Notes under the pieces: generated by a model
What the model was told of the DNA's origin: nothing
Database searches by the model: none
Seen by the model: the letters and a program-made list of their open reading frames with translations, nothing else
Program-made: the position numbers and the translations under genes
Assembly: GCA_016715995.1 (NCBI GenBank)
Contig: JADJXF010000009.1
Location: forward strand, 248,001 to 312,000
DNA from: Flavobacteriales bacterium
GTDB lineage: Bacteria > Bacteroidota > Bacteroidia > Flavobacteriales_F > PHOS-HE28
DNA: 64,000 nucleotides
Reading direction: 5' to 3'
Shown here: piece by piece, positions 26,861-34,244 of the stretch
Layout of the letters: the number at the start of each line of letters is the position of its first letter
Position numbering within the stretch: the first letter of the stretch is position 1

Positions 26861-26862
26861 CG

Positions 26863-26888
26863 AAGGCCACCCTTTCCGGTGGCCTTTT
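26863..26888 (+). terminator. terminator after tRNA-Met
   Basis: AAGGCCACC and GGTGGCCTT form a perfect nine-base stem around a CTTTCC loop, followed by TTCC. It begins two bases after the tRNA end. Confidence 0.75.
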
Positions 26889-26904
26889 CCGTTCTTTGGT
26901 CCGC

Positions 26905-27321
26905 ATGCGGCTCTGGCTTCCAATCACCATCGCGTTTGCCTCTTGTGCGGCCCCATTCACTACCGGCGATGAGCAGGCCATGCGGCAGGCCATGGCGCAG
27001 CAGGAGGTCGCATGGGACAACGGCGACATCGATGGGTTCATGGAATGGTATGCCGACAGCATCTGCTTCCATAGCCCGCGCGGCAACACCTGCGGCAAGG
27101 CTCAGGTGACGGAGAACTACCGGCGCTCCTATCCAACGAAGGAGGCGATGGGCGATTTGACATTCGACCTGCACGAGGTGATAGCCGCCGGTGACGACCA
27201 TGCTTGGGTTACAGGCTCGTGGTCGCTGCATCGTTCGGCCGACACATTGGGTGGCGCGTTCGCTCTTCTTTGGATCCGGCAAGCTGAAGGCTGGCGGATC
27301 CTGCGGGACCATACCTATTAG
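26905..27321 (+). CDS. SnoaL/DUF4440-like lipoprotein
   Basis: 138 residues from ATG 26905. Earlier in-frame sequence overlaps the tRNA. The start MRLWLPITIAFASCAAPF looks like a lipoprotein signal with the modified Cys at residue 14, though Phe at -3 is unusual. The mature part has the NTF2-like pattern of DUF4440 proteins: EVAWDNGDIDGFMEWYAD, a central His/Arg strand and VTGSWSLHR, GWRILRDHTY at the end. Such proteins are small cone-shaped ligand-binding or catalytic folds of undefined role. The rhomboid gene starts 22 bases after it on the same strand. Confidence 0.8.
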   Translation: MRLWLPITIAFASCAAPFTTGDEQAMRQAMAQQEVAWDNGDIDGFMEWYADSICFHSPRGNTCGKAQVTENYRRSYPTKEAMGDLTFDLHEVIAAGDDHAWVTGSWSLHRSADTLGGAFALLWIRQAEGWRILRDHTY

Positions 27322-27343
27322 AAACGCGGTGGAAGAAGGCCCC

Positions 27344-27970
27344 TTGTCCGAGTATCCAGTCACCTTGCTTATCCTGGGGCTGACAACGCTGCTTTCAATC
27401 AGCGCCTTCTCGAATCCGAAGCTGTTCAGCGACCTGCTCTTCGAGCCGTTCGTCATCAAGGCACGCGGCCAATGGTACCGCTTCGTCACGCACGCATTCA
27501 TCCACGCGAACTGGCCGCACCTGCTGGTGAACATGTTCGTCTTGTACATGTTCGGCCGGAATGTGGAGCCGCTGCTCGGCTACTTCGCAGGCGGCCTGTC
27601 GGTTCTTCCCTTCGTCACGCTCTACCTCGGAGGCGTCCTCTTCTCCACATTGCCATCTTACCGGCGGCATGTACGCGACCCGAACTACAGGGCGGTGGGT
27701 GCTAGTGGTGCCGTTTCGGCCGTGCTCTTCGCGCAGATCGTGATGGTGCCTTACGCGCCCATTTCATTCCTTTTCTTCCCACGCCCGGTGCCTGCCTGGA
27801 TCTTCGGACTGCTGTACCTGGTCTATTCCTGGTACATGGACAAGCGTCAGGAGGACAATGTGGCGCACGACGCGCACTTCTTCGGCGCAATCTTCGGCGT
27901 GGTCTTCATGGTGGTATTGGAGCCATCGTTGATCCGGGGTCTGATCGCGCAACTCACCAATGCCTTCTGA
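27344..27970 (+). CDS. rhomboid-family intramembrane serine protease
   Basis: About 208 residues from a TTG at 27344 (a GTG at 27329 is possible); longer starts run into the lipoprotein gene. Six hydrophobic helices are visible. The first loop has the rhomboid QWYRFVTHAFIHANWPHLL and NMFVLYMFG. The nucleophile is Ser in GASGAVSAVLF and the catalytic His is in DAHFFGAIFG. It cleaves membrane-anchored substrates within the bilayer. The stop overlaps the ATG of gmhB by one base (TGATG), which suggests cotranscription only, not a shared function. Confidence 0.9.
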   Translation: MSEYPVTLLILGLTTLLSISAFSNPKLFSDLLFEPFVIKARGQWYRFVTHAFIHANWPHLLVNMFVLYMFGRNVEPLLGYFAGGLSVLPFVTLYLGGVLFSTLPSYRRHVRDPNYRAVGASGAVSAVLFAQIVMVPYAPISFLFFPRPVPAWIFGLLYLVYSWYMDKRQEDNVAHDAHFFGAIFGVVFMVVLEPSLIRGLIAQLTNAF

Positions 27971-28467
27971 TGAGCAACCGACCAGCGCTCTTCCTCGACC
28001 GTGACGGCGTGATCAACCGGGAGCGCGGTGAGCACACGTGGCGATTGGAGGATTTTGAGGTTCTGCCCGATGTGGTCCCTGCGCTGCGGCTGGCCGTCGC
28101 TTCTGGTTATGCCCTTGTTGTGATCACGAATCAGAGCGGCATCGGCCTTGGACTCCATGGCCATGCGGAAGTGGCGGCGGTGCACGCCCATCTCCGCGAT
28201 GTGCTTGCGCACGAGGGCGTTCACCTGGATGAGATCCTCTATTGCCCGCATCATCCGTCCGGCGGCAAGTGCCTGTGCAGGAAGCCGGGCAGTTTGCTCC
28301 TGGAGCGCGCCATCGTCAGGCAGGACCTCAATCCCGCTCGATCGGTGATGATCGGCGATAGGGACAGGGACATCGCGGCCGCTGACGCCGTTGGCGTCCG
28401 AGGGGTGCTGGTAGACTCCAATTCGTCATTATTGAATGCCGTGAAGCGCGAACTTCGCACCGCATGA
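27970..28467 (+). CDS. gmhB: D-glycero-D-manno-heptose 1,7-bisphosphate 7-phosphatase (HAD-IIIA)
   Basis: 165 residues. HAD motif I is LFLDRDGVIN (Asp at 10 and 12), motif II is VITNQSG, and a zinc-binding loop CPHHPSGGKCLCRKP is diagnostic for GmhB rather than histidinol phosphatase. Motif III/IV is MIGDRDRDI. It removes the 7-phosphate of heptose bisphosphate in LPS inner-core heptose synthesis. Its stop overlaps the next ATG (ATGA). Confidence 0.88.
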   Translation: MSNRPALFLDRDGVINRERGEHTWRLEDFEVLPDVVPALRLAVASGYALVVITNQSGIGLGLHGHAEVAAVHAHLRDVLAHEGVHLDEILYCPHHPSGGKCLCRKPGSLLLERAIVRQDLNPARSVMIGDRDRDIAAADAVGVRGVLVDSNSSLLNAVKRELRTA

Positions 28468-29306
28468 GCGAATGGGTGGACAATAACGGCACGCTCCACC
28501 CGGCCGATGAGCCGGTGCTTCGGTTGGATAACCGCGCCTTCCATTTCGGAGATGGGCTCTTCGAGAGCATCCGGGTGATCAATGGGCGGCCTTGCTATTT
28601 GGATGCCCACTGGGCACGGCTTTCCACAGGAGCGGACCTGCTGCGCATCACGCTTCCGAAGGGCTTCGGTCGCGAACGCTTCGGCGAGGCCATCCAAGCG
28701 CTCATCCAACGCTCAGGCATCGCCAGCGGCCGGCTGCGCTTCACGCTCTATCGGGGGGGCGGCGGCTACTACCGTCCGGAGATGGATCAAGGCGTGTATA
28801 CCATGGAGTTGCGCGCCTTGGCGGTTCCGCATTACGTGCTGAATCCGAACGGCCTGCTGGTGGACATCTGGCCGGAGATGCGCAAACCGGTGAATGAGCT
28901 CTCTCGCCACAAAACACTCAATTGCCAGTACTACATCATGGCGGCGCTCTGGAGCCGGGCCCGGGGTCTTGACGATTGCCTGCTGCAGAACGACCGTGGC
29001 AACATCATCGAGAGCAGCGCGGGCAACCTGTTCATCGTGAGCAACGGCGTGCTCTATACCCCCTCGCTCAGCGATGGTTGCCTTGGAGGCGTCATGCGTG
29101 CCCAAGTGATCAATCAAGCGTTGGCGAATGGCATCAAGGTGTACGAGTGCTCATTGAATCCGCAGAACCTGCTGGCGGCCGATGAGCTGTTCTTCACCAA
29201 CGCGATCCAAGGCATCCGCTGGGTCGGCGGGTACCGCACGAAGCGCTATGCGCACAAGTTGGCCGGTACGCTCACCGAACTGATGGTGGCGGCCACCATC
29301 AATTGA
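28464..29306 (+). CDS. class IV aminotransferase (D-amino acid transaminase/ADC lyase-like)
   Basis: 280 residues. PLP-dependent fold type IV: NRAFHFGDGLFESIRV with the substrate-gating loop, catalytic Lys in SRHKTLNCQYY, PLP-binding Glu in IIESSAGNLFIV and a Thr/Ser-rich GGVMRAQVI region. The family includes 4-amino-4-deoxychorismate lyase, D-amino acid aminotransferase and branched-chain aminotransferase. Sequence alone does not decide between them; a bona fide branched-chain enzyme is encoded at 36193-37263, so pabC-like or D-amino acid activity is more likely. It overlaps gmhB by four bases and ends convergent with algH. Confidence 0.82.
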   Translation: MSEWVDNNGTLHPADEPVLRLDNRAFHFGDGLFESIRVINGRPCYLDAHWARLSTGADLLRITLPKGFGRERFGEAIQALIQRSGIASGRLRFTLYRGGGGYYRPEMDQGVYTMELRALAVPHYVLNPNGLLVDIWPEMRKPVNELSRHKTLNCQYYIMAALWSRARGLDDCLLQNDRGNIIESSAGNLFIVSNGVLYTPSLSDGCLGGVMRAQVINQALANGIKVYECSLNPQNLLAADELFFTNAIQGIRWVGGYRTKRYAHKLAGTLTELMVAATIN

Positions 29307-29886
29307 GCGAGGGGTCGTCAGGGAAGTTGGCGAGCGGCGCAAACTCGCGCCCCATGGCGCGCAGGGTGGAGCGCCACAGGTCATCGTCCGATGGCACACC
29401 CATGATGCGGCGCTTGTCCGCAGGCGCCACCATCCAGGCCCGGTCATCTAGCTCCTTCTTCAACTGATCCGCTCCCCAACCGCTGTAGCCCACGAAGAAG
29501 CGCACGTGCTTGGACAGCTTCGGGTCCGTGGCGAGCATGGCGCGCAGCTGTGCGTATTCGCCGCCCATATGCACGCCATCGATCACTTCCCTGCTCCCCT
29601 GAACATGCGCGCCGAGGGTGTGCAGGTAGTACAGCTCGCCGCTTTGCACCGGGCCTCCGATGCCGACGCGCGAGGCGATCGGCGGCAGGTCCTCCATGAG
29701 GTCGTTGATGGTGAGGTCCATGCGCCTGTTCAGAACGAATCCGAAGGAGCCTTCGTCGTTATGGTCGCAAAGGAGCACCACGGTGCGGCGGAAATAGGGG
29801 TCCGGAAGGAACGGCTCGCTCACCAGCAACCTGCCGCGCTCCGGCTGGTAGCGGTTCGAGGGGGTGAAGTCCAGCAGGCCGGCCAT
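29299..29886 (-). CDS. YqgE/AlgH family protein
   Basis: 195 residues from ATG 29886 (longer frames upstream lack family sequence). The AlgH signature is clear: RGRLLVSEPFLPDPYFRRTV, LLCDHNDEGSFGFVLNR, GGPVQSGELYYLHT, FFVGYSGWGADQLKKEL. Family members are about 185-190 residues and their biochemical role is not settled. The last eight bases overlap the end of the convergent aminotransferase gene. It is divergent from pdxH with a palindrome in between. Confidence 0.92.
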   Translation of the reverse strand: MAGLLDFTPSNRYQPERGRLLVSEPFLPDPYFRRTVVLLCDHNDEGSFGFVLNRRMDLTINDLMEDLPPIASRVGIGGPVQSGELYYLHTLGAHVQGSREVIDGVHMGGEYAQLRAMLATDPKLSKHVRFFVGYSGWGADQLKKELDDRAWMVAPADKRRIMGVPSDDDLWRSTLRAMGREFAPLANFPDDPSLN

Positions 29887-29964
29887 GCGGTGCTGAAGGT
29901 AGAGGCCGTGATGCGCATCGCGCAAGAATCGATCGATGACCGGTTCGGTGAAGCAGTGCGCGGA

Positions 29965-29979
29965 TACCTTTCGCGAAAG
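29965..29979. promoter_or_regulatory. palindrome and -7-like element upstream of pdxH
   Basis: CTTTCGCGAAAG (29968-29979) is a perfect 12-base palindrome. It overlaps TACCTTTC (29965-29972), which is one base from TAnnTTTG and would give a short leader to the pdxH ATG at 29991. It may be an operator, or coincidence. Confidence 0.3.
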
Positions 29980-29990
29980 TTCGGAGAACC

Positions 29991-30638
29991 ATGAGCCAGG
30001 AGCGTAGCCTGCACCACCGCGTGGAATATGGACGGACGACCTTGTTGGAAGAAGAGGCCGGCCACGATCCCATCGTTTTGTTCGGCCGCTGGCTGGATGA
30101 CGCGCTGGCTGATGACATCCCCGAGCCTCATGCGATGGCACTGGCAAGCATGGGACCGCTCACGATCAGTTGCCGCATCGTCCTGCTGCGGGCATTTGAT
30201 GCGCGCGGATTCGTCTTCTATACCAATCACAACAGCCGCAAGGCCATGGACATCGAGCGCGATCCGCGGGCCGCGCTCACCTTCTTCTGGGCGCAGCATG
30301 AGCGGCAGATCCGCATCGAGGGTCGGGCCGAGCATGTGAGCGTGGAGGAGAGCGATGCGTATTTCAACTCGCGGCCTAGGGAGAGCCGTCTGGCGGCCTG
30401 GAGCAGCGATCAGAGCAGGCCGGTGGCCGACCGACCGGCGTTGGACGAGCGTTTTGCGCGCTGGACCGAGCGGTTCAAGGACGGGGCCGAAGTGCCGCGC
30501 CCATTGCATTGGGGCGGTTACCGTGTGAAGCCGGTGCGGATCGAATTCTGGCAGGGAAGGACCAGCCGCTTGCACGATCGCCTGGCCTATGAGCAGATGA
30601 GCAACGGCGAATGGCTGCGGGTCCGGCTTCAGCCATGA
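29991..30638 (+). CDS. pdxH: pyridoxamine 5'-phosphate oxidase
   Basis: 215 residues, normal length. FMN/PNP-binding signatures are present: SCRIVLLRAFDARGFVFYTN, NSRKAMDIERDPRAALTFFW, RQIRIEGRAE, YFNSRPRESRLAAWSSDQS and the C-terminal GYRVKPVRIEFWQGR with the conserved Arg/Trp. It oxidises pyridoxine or pyridoxamine phosphate to PLP. Two class III/IV-type PLP enzymes are encoded nearby, but no direct functional link is implied. A terminator follows 18 bases after the stop. Confidence 0.96.
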   Translation: MSQERSLHHRVEYGRTTLLEEEAGHDPIVLFGRWLDDALADDIPEPHAMALASMGPLTISCRIVLLRAFDARGFVFYTNHNSRKAMDIERDPRAALTFFWAQHERQIRIEGRAEHVSVEESDAYFNSRPRESRLAAWSSDQSRPVADRPALDERFARWTERFKDGAEVPRPLHWGGYRVKPVRIEFWQGRTSRLHDRLAYEQMSNGEWLRVRLQP

Positions 30639-30655
30639 GCATGGCTGACAACGAA

Positions 30656-30683
30656 GAAGGCCCCCGGTGATTCGGAGGCCTTC
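30656..30683. terminator. bidirectional terminator between pdxH and thx
   Basis: GAAGGCC at one end and GGCCTTC at the other pair perfectly. Reading the minus strand, the stem extends to ten pairs with one G-T. It separates the convergent pdxH and Thx genes. Confidence 0.65.
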
Positions 30684-30701
30684 GCTTTCGCTGCGGGTCG
30701 A

Positions 30702-30911
30702 TCAGCTCTTCTTAGCCGCTTTCTTGGCAGCTGCTTTCTTCGGCGCGGCCTTCTTGGCGGCGGCTTTCTTCGGTGCGGCCTTTTTCACCGCCTTCTTAGT
30801 GCCAGCGGCCTTGCGAGCCACGCGGAGTTTGTTGCGCTTGCTCGGACGCGTCTTGCCGGAACTGCCCTTGCGGCGCTTGCCCTTTCTCGTCTTCTTGTCA
30901 CCTTTTCCCAT
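30702..30911 (-). CDS. ribosomal protein bTHX with a Lys/Ala-rich C-terminal extension
   Basis: 69 residues from ATG 30911. The first 28 residues (MGKGDKKTRKGKRRKGSSGK then TRPSKRNK) match the Bacteroidota 30S protein Thx, which is normally only about 25-40 residues and binds the head of the small subunit. The rest is a basic tail with an imperfect repeat KKAAPKKAAA occurring twice and ending AKKAAKKS, resembling histone H1 tails. No acidic residue occurs after Asp5. The start is fixed by the MGKGDKKT motif. The tail could be a nucleic-acid-binding extension. Confidence 0.82.
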   Translation of the reverse strand: MGKGDKKTRKGKRRKGSSGKTRPSKRNKLRVARKAAGTKKAVKKAAPKKAAAKKAAPKKAAAKKAAKKS

Positions 30912-30935
30912 GGGATGGCTTGATTGGTTGCGTGG

Positions 30936-30943
30936 CGAAACTA
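30936..30943 (-). promoter_or_regulatory. -7-like element for the Thx gene
   Basis: TAGTTTCG on the minus strand is one base from TAnnTTTG and lies 24 bases before the ATG at 30911. TTCGGT is found at about -35 spacing. Confidence 0.35.
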
Positions 30944-31053
30944 CCGTACGCTTCCGGATGACCGAAGGAACATCCATGCCCTTGTGAACCTTTCCGTGTC
31001 GAAAAGGACACCGGATGGAAGAAGCCGATCACGCGGTTCGCGAGCATCGCCCA

Positions 31054-31728
31054 TCATTCACCCGCCTGCTTGCGGATGCGTTCTTCCAGATGCGTAGCAC
31101 TATGCACGACCTTACGCGCCCAAGAGAGCTTGAGCGCTGCAAGGGCCTCCGGATCCAGCCGCCAATGCAGGTTGGAGGCGCGCAACCGCTCCATCACCGT
31201 GTAGAGCACGATGGCGGCCGAAACGGAGATGTTGTAGCTCTCGGTGAAGCCGTGCATCGGTATGCGCAGCGCGATGTCGGCATTCGCCTGCAATGGCTCG
31301 CTCGCGCCGGTGAGCTCGGTGCCGAAGCAGAAGGCCAGCGGCCGCTCGAGCGGGATGGTGCTCGGCGTGCAATCGGTGGCGTGCGGCGAGGTGGTGACGA
31401 TGGCATAGCCATGCTGCTTCAAATGCTGGATGCAGCGCAGCGTGTTGTCCTCTTCTCCGCGCCAACGATGCATGTCCACCCATTTGGAGGAACCCAGCGT
31501 CACGTCCGGATTCACCGTGTACTTGTTGCGGTTCTCAATGATGTGCAGGTCCTGGATGCCGAGCAGGTCGCAGGTGCGCACCACTGCGCTGGCGTTGTGC
31601 GGCTGGTAGATGTCCTCCAGGACGCAGGTGATGTGGCGCGTGCGCTCAGGCGCTATGCGGTCGAAGAGAGCGCGCTTGTTATCGGTGATGTATTCACAAA
31701 GGCGTTCGTACAGCTCCAGGTTGGTCAT
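31054..31728 (-). CDS. trmH: tRNA (guanosine(18)-2'-O)-methyltransferase, SPOUT class
   Basis: 224 residues with the three SpoU motifs: motif 1 HNASAVVRTCDLLGI, motif 2 LAFCFGTELTGASEP and motif 3 IPMHGFTESYNISVSAAI (trefoil-knot SAM site with catalytic Arg in VVRT). The N-terminal helical extension RHITCVLEDIYQP is characteristic of TrmH rather than RlmB. It methylates G18 of tRNA. The gene is on the minus strand, downstream of the HU terminator, so it needs its own promoter; none is clear. Confidence 0.92.
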   Translation of the reverse strand: MTNLELYERLCEYITDNKRALFDRIAPERTRHITCVLEDIYQPHNASAVVRTCDLLGIQDLHIIENRNKYTVNPDVTLGSSKWVDMHRWRGEEDNTLRCIQHLKQHGYAIVTTSPHATDCTPSTIPLERPLAFCFGTELTGASEPLQANADIALRIPMHGFTESYNISVSAAIVLYTVMERLRASNLHWRLDPEALAALKLSWARKVVHSATHLEERIRKQAGE

Positions 31729-31754
31729 GCGGTGCGCGGGAATGAGTGCAAATG

Positions 31755-31782
31755 AAAAGCCCCCCGCCGGAGCGAGGGGCTT
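31755..31782 (-). terminator. rho-independent terminator of the HU gene
   Basis: On the minus strand AAGCCCC and GGGGCTT form the stem, followed by TTCATTT. It lies 20 bases after the HU stop. Confidence 0.75.
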
Positions 31783-31801
31783 CCCGAGATCGCAAGGGGG
31801 C

Positions 31802-32080
31802 TTACTTCACCTTGTTGGAGAGGTCGGCACCGGCCTTGAACTTCACCACCTTCTTGGCAGCGATCTTGATCTCCTTGCCCGTTTGCGGGTTGCGGCCCTT
31901 GCGAGCGGCGCGCTTGGAGATGCTGAAGGTGCCGAAGCCCACGAGGGCCACGCGCTCACCCTTCCTCAGGGCCTTGGTGGTACCGTTCACGAATGCGTCC
32001 AAGGCGCGCTTGGCATCGGCCTTGGAGATCTTCGCCTCATTGGCGATGGACTCGATCAATTCAGCTTTGTTCAGACCCAT
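31802..32080 (-). CDS. HU-family DNA-binding protein
   Basis: 92 residues from ATG 32080. It has the HU fold: MGLNKAELIESIANEAKISK, then the dimer core ALVGFGTFSISKRAARKGRN and the beta-arm with the DNA-intercalating Pro in GRNPQTGKEIKI, ending AAKKVVKFKAGADL. HU bends DNA and compacts the nucleoid. It is monocistronic, with a strong promoter and its own terminator. Confidence 0.96.
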   Translation of the reverse strand: MGLNKAELIESIANEAKISKADAKRALDAFVNGTTKALRKGERVALVGFGTFSISKRAARKGRNPQTGKEIKIAAKKVVKFKAGADLSNKVK

Positions 32081-32122
32081 GGTTGTTTGGTGTTTGAGTT
32101 GTTGGTTTAATGAACTCGCGAG

Positions 32123-32152
32123 CAAATGTATCCGCAGAGCCGCGCCTGTCAA
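32123..32152 (-). promoter_or_regulatory. strong promoter of the HU gene
   Basis: On the minus strand TTGACA and TACATTTG are separated by 16 bases. The -7 box matches the Bacteroidota consensus TAnnTTTG exactly and the upstream box is a perfect TTGACA. The leader to the ATG would be about 38 bases. Confidence 0.75.
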
Positions 32153-32288
32153 GGGTTTCCGGCGGCCCATCCGGAGAATGTTGAAAAATCAGGGGGTTTG
32201 TTCATAAGTGCCTCTGAAAACCGCCGCCAGCAAGGGTTTCGGAGGAGGCGCATTGTTGAGATCATGAAATCTCGTGCTAACCGGTGAA

Positions 32289-32690
32289 TCAACGCCCCAG
32301 CGGCACACGGTCGCTGCCATCGAAGCGCGGGGATTGCACGCTCAACACGCGGAGCGGCGCAGTTGATGTGGTCCGCACGCCATGCGGGGTCCGCATTGGA
32401 ATCACCATCACGTCACCGGGTGCAATGGTGAACGTCGAATCGCCAAGGAGCATCTCGCCTGTGCCTGAAAGCACGGTCACATGTTCCGTGTGCGCGGCAT
32501 GGTAGTGGGGAGCCACTTCCGATGGGATGCAGATGATGAAGGATGAGGAAAGGCTGTCGTGGTGCAGCACATGCACCTCGTTCCTGTTCGTTCCAGCATG
32601 GCACTGGGGCGTTCCACTGGGAAGATGTGATTGCCCTAGCGTGGTGCTCGCCATAAGGAGCAACGAGAGGCAAAGGCTTGAGCGATTCAT
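32289..32690 (-). CDS. secreted cupin-domain protein
   Basis: 133 residues. A signal peptide (MNRSSLCLSLLLMASTTLGQ) is followed by a single cupin barrel: HYHAAHTEHVTVLSG supplies the metal-binding HxH...E pattern, then GEMLLGDSTFTIAPGDVMV and the second motif IPMRTPHGVRT. It is expected in the periplasm or exported, binding a metal; substrate unknown. It begins three bases after the fmt stop, so it probably shares the fmt transcript. Confidence 0.85.
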   Translation of the reverse strand: MNRSSLCLSLLLMASTTLGQSHLPSGTPQCHAGTNRNEVHVLHHDSLSSSFIICIPSEVAPHYHAAHTEHVTVLSGTGEMLLGDSTFTIAPGDVMVIPMRTPHGVRTTSTAPLRVLSVQSPRFDGSDRVPLGR

Positions 32691-32693
32691 CGT

Positions 32694-33650
32694 TCAGAGC
32701 ATCCGGACTCCGGATAGGTCGCCTGCCCCGCGGATGAAATCAGTCGCCGGCATGCGGCGTTTGCCTTCGGCTTGCACCTCGGTGGCGAGCAGCCAACCTT
32801 GAGCGCAGGCGATCAACAAGCCGGAGTCGGATGTACGTATGGTACCTGAAGAAGCGCTCGGTGCCATGGGCCCGGCGATACGGGCGAGGAGAATCTTGAA
32901 ATGGGACGTGATCCCATTGTCGCGCACCAACGTCGTCCATGCGCCGGGATGGGGTGAGAGCCCCCGTACGAAATCATGCACCCGATGCGCATTCAATCCC
33001 CAATCGATTCGGCAGCCTTCTGTTGTGAGCTTCGGTGCCAGGGTAACCGGGTTGCCGAGGTGTGCTTGCGGCCGTGCGACAGAGCGACCTTGAAGGATGT
33101 CTTCAACGGTGTGCACAAGCAGGCCCGCGCCTTTGGCGGCTAGTCGGTCGTGCAACTCACCGGCGCTCTCCTCCGGACCGATATCGACTTCTTCTGTGCC
33201 GAGGATGTCACCCGTGTCGATCTGCTTCTGAATGAGGAAGGTGGTGACGCCCGTTCGCGTTTCGCCATTGATGATGACCCAGTTGATGGGAGCAGCGCCG
33301 CGATACGCGGGTAGGAGGGAGGCGTGGAGGTTGATGGTTCCTAATGGCGGTTTCATCCATACCACTTCCGGAAGCATGCGGAAGGCGACTACGACGTACA
33401 GCACCGCACCGATTCCATCGAGCGTGGAGAGGAAGGCGGGATCGCGGAGCTTCTCCGGTTGCAGCACAGGCAGTGCGCGGCTGTTGGCGTATTCCTTGAC
33501 GGCGCTCATGTGCGGTTGCTGCCCGCGGCCCGCAGGCCTGTCCGGAGCGGTGACCACTGCGGCCACATCCACGCCGGCCCGCATCAGCGCATCGAGGCTC
33601 GCCACGGCGAATGCGGGCGTGCCCATGAAGACGATTCGCTGCTTGCTCAT
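32694..33650 (-). CDS. fmt: methionyl-tRNA formyltransferase
   Basis: 318 residues. RIVFMGTPAFAVASLDAL and the 10-formyltetrahydrofolate site GTINLHASLLPAYRGAAPIN (catalytic Asn/His) plus the Asp in QKQIDTGDIL are all present. The C-terminal OB-like tRNA-binding domain starts at about residue 205. It formylates initiator Met-tRNA. The gene upstream (3-methyladenine glycosylase) ends 21 bases before its start. Confidence 0.97.
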   Translation of the reverse strand: MSKQRIVFMGTPAFAVASLDALMRAGVDVAAVVTAPDRPAGRGQQPHMSAVKEYANSRALPVLQPEKLRDPAFLSTLDGIGAVLYVVVAFRMLPEVVWMKPPLGTINLHASLLPAYRGAAPINWVIINGETRTGVTTFLIQKQIDTGDILGTEEVDIGPEESAGELHDRLAAKGAGLLVHTVEDILQGRSVARPQAHLGNPVTLAPKLTTEGCRIDWGLNAHRVHDFVRGLSPHPGAWTTLVRDNGITSHFKILLARIAGPMAPSASSGTIRTSDSGLLIACAQGWLLATEVQAEGKRRMPATDFIRGAGDLSGVRML

Positions 33651-33671
33651 GTCATTGCCGATGACGGGCCG

Positions 33672-34244
33672 CTAAGGTGTGAAGCGGAAGCGGTAAGGGA
33701 GCAAGGCATCCGTTCCTGCATAATCGACACCGATTCGCGGGCCGATGACGATTCTGCCGGAATCGGGCTCAATCCCATGGTCCTCGATGCTGATCACTCC
33801 ACGCGACAGTGCGGTGCCATTGTGCGCCGTTCGGATGCCCAAGGCCTGCGTCGCGAGAGCAGGCCCATCGGTTCGCAGTGGTAGCCCTTTTCGCCGCTGC
33901 TGCATTGCTTCCATCCCATCCAATGGCTTGATTGCGCGGATGAGCACGGCGTGCGGCACATCACGCGCCGAAGTCACCACATTGAAGAGGTGGTGCATGC
34001 CGTAGCACAGGTAGACATAGGCCACGCCGCCCGGAGCGTACATGGTCTCGGTGCGGGCCGTTCGCCTTCCGCCGAACGCATGCGAGGCGCGGTCGCTGAT
34101 GCCGGCGTACGCCTCGGTCTCGGTGATGATTCCAGATGTTCGCTTGCCGTCGAAGCGAGTCACGATCACCTTGCCAAGCAGTTCGCGCGCGATGGCGACC
34201 ACGTCCGGACGCTGATAGAACGCCTTGGTCAAGGCGCGGCTCAT
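33672..34244 (-). CDS. DNA-3-methyladenine glycosylase (AAG/Mpg family)
   Basis: 190 residues. AAG-type signatures: ARELLGKVIV, IITETEAYAG with the catalytic Glu, DRASHAFGGRR, TETMYAPGGVAYVYLCYGMH and HLFNVVT. It removes alkylated purines for base excision repair. The ATG overlaps the recQ stop by four bases (ATGA), placing it in a DNA repair operon. Confidence 0.95.
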   Translation of the reverse strand: MSRALTKAFYQRPDVVAIARELLGKVIVTRFDGKRTSGIITETEAYAGISDRASHAFGGRRTARTETMYAPGGVAYVYLCYGMHHLFNVVTSARDVPHAVLIRAIKPLDGMEAMQQRRKGLPLRTDGPALATQALGIRTAHNGTALSRGVISIEDHGIEPDSGRIVIGPRIGVDYAGTDALLPYRFRFTP

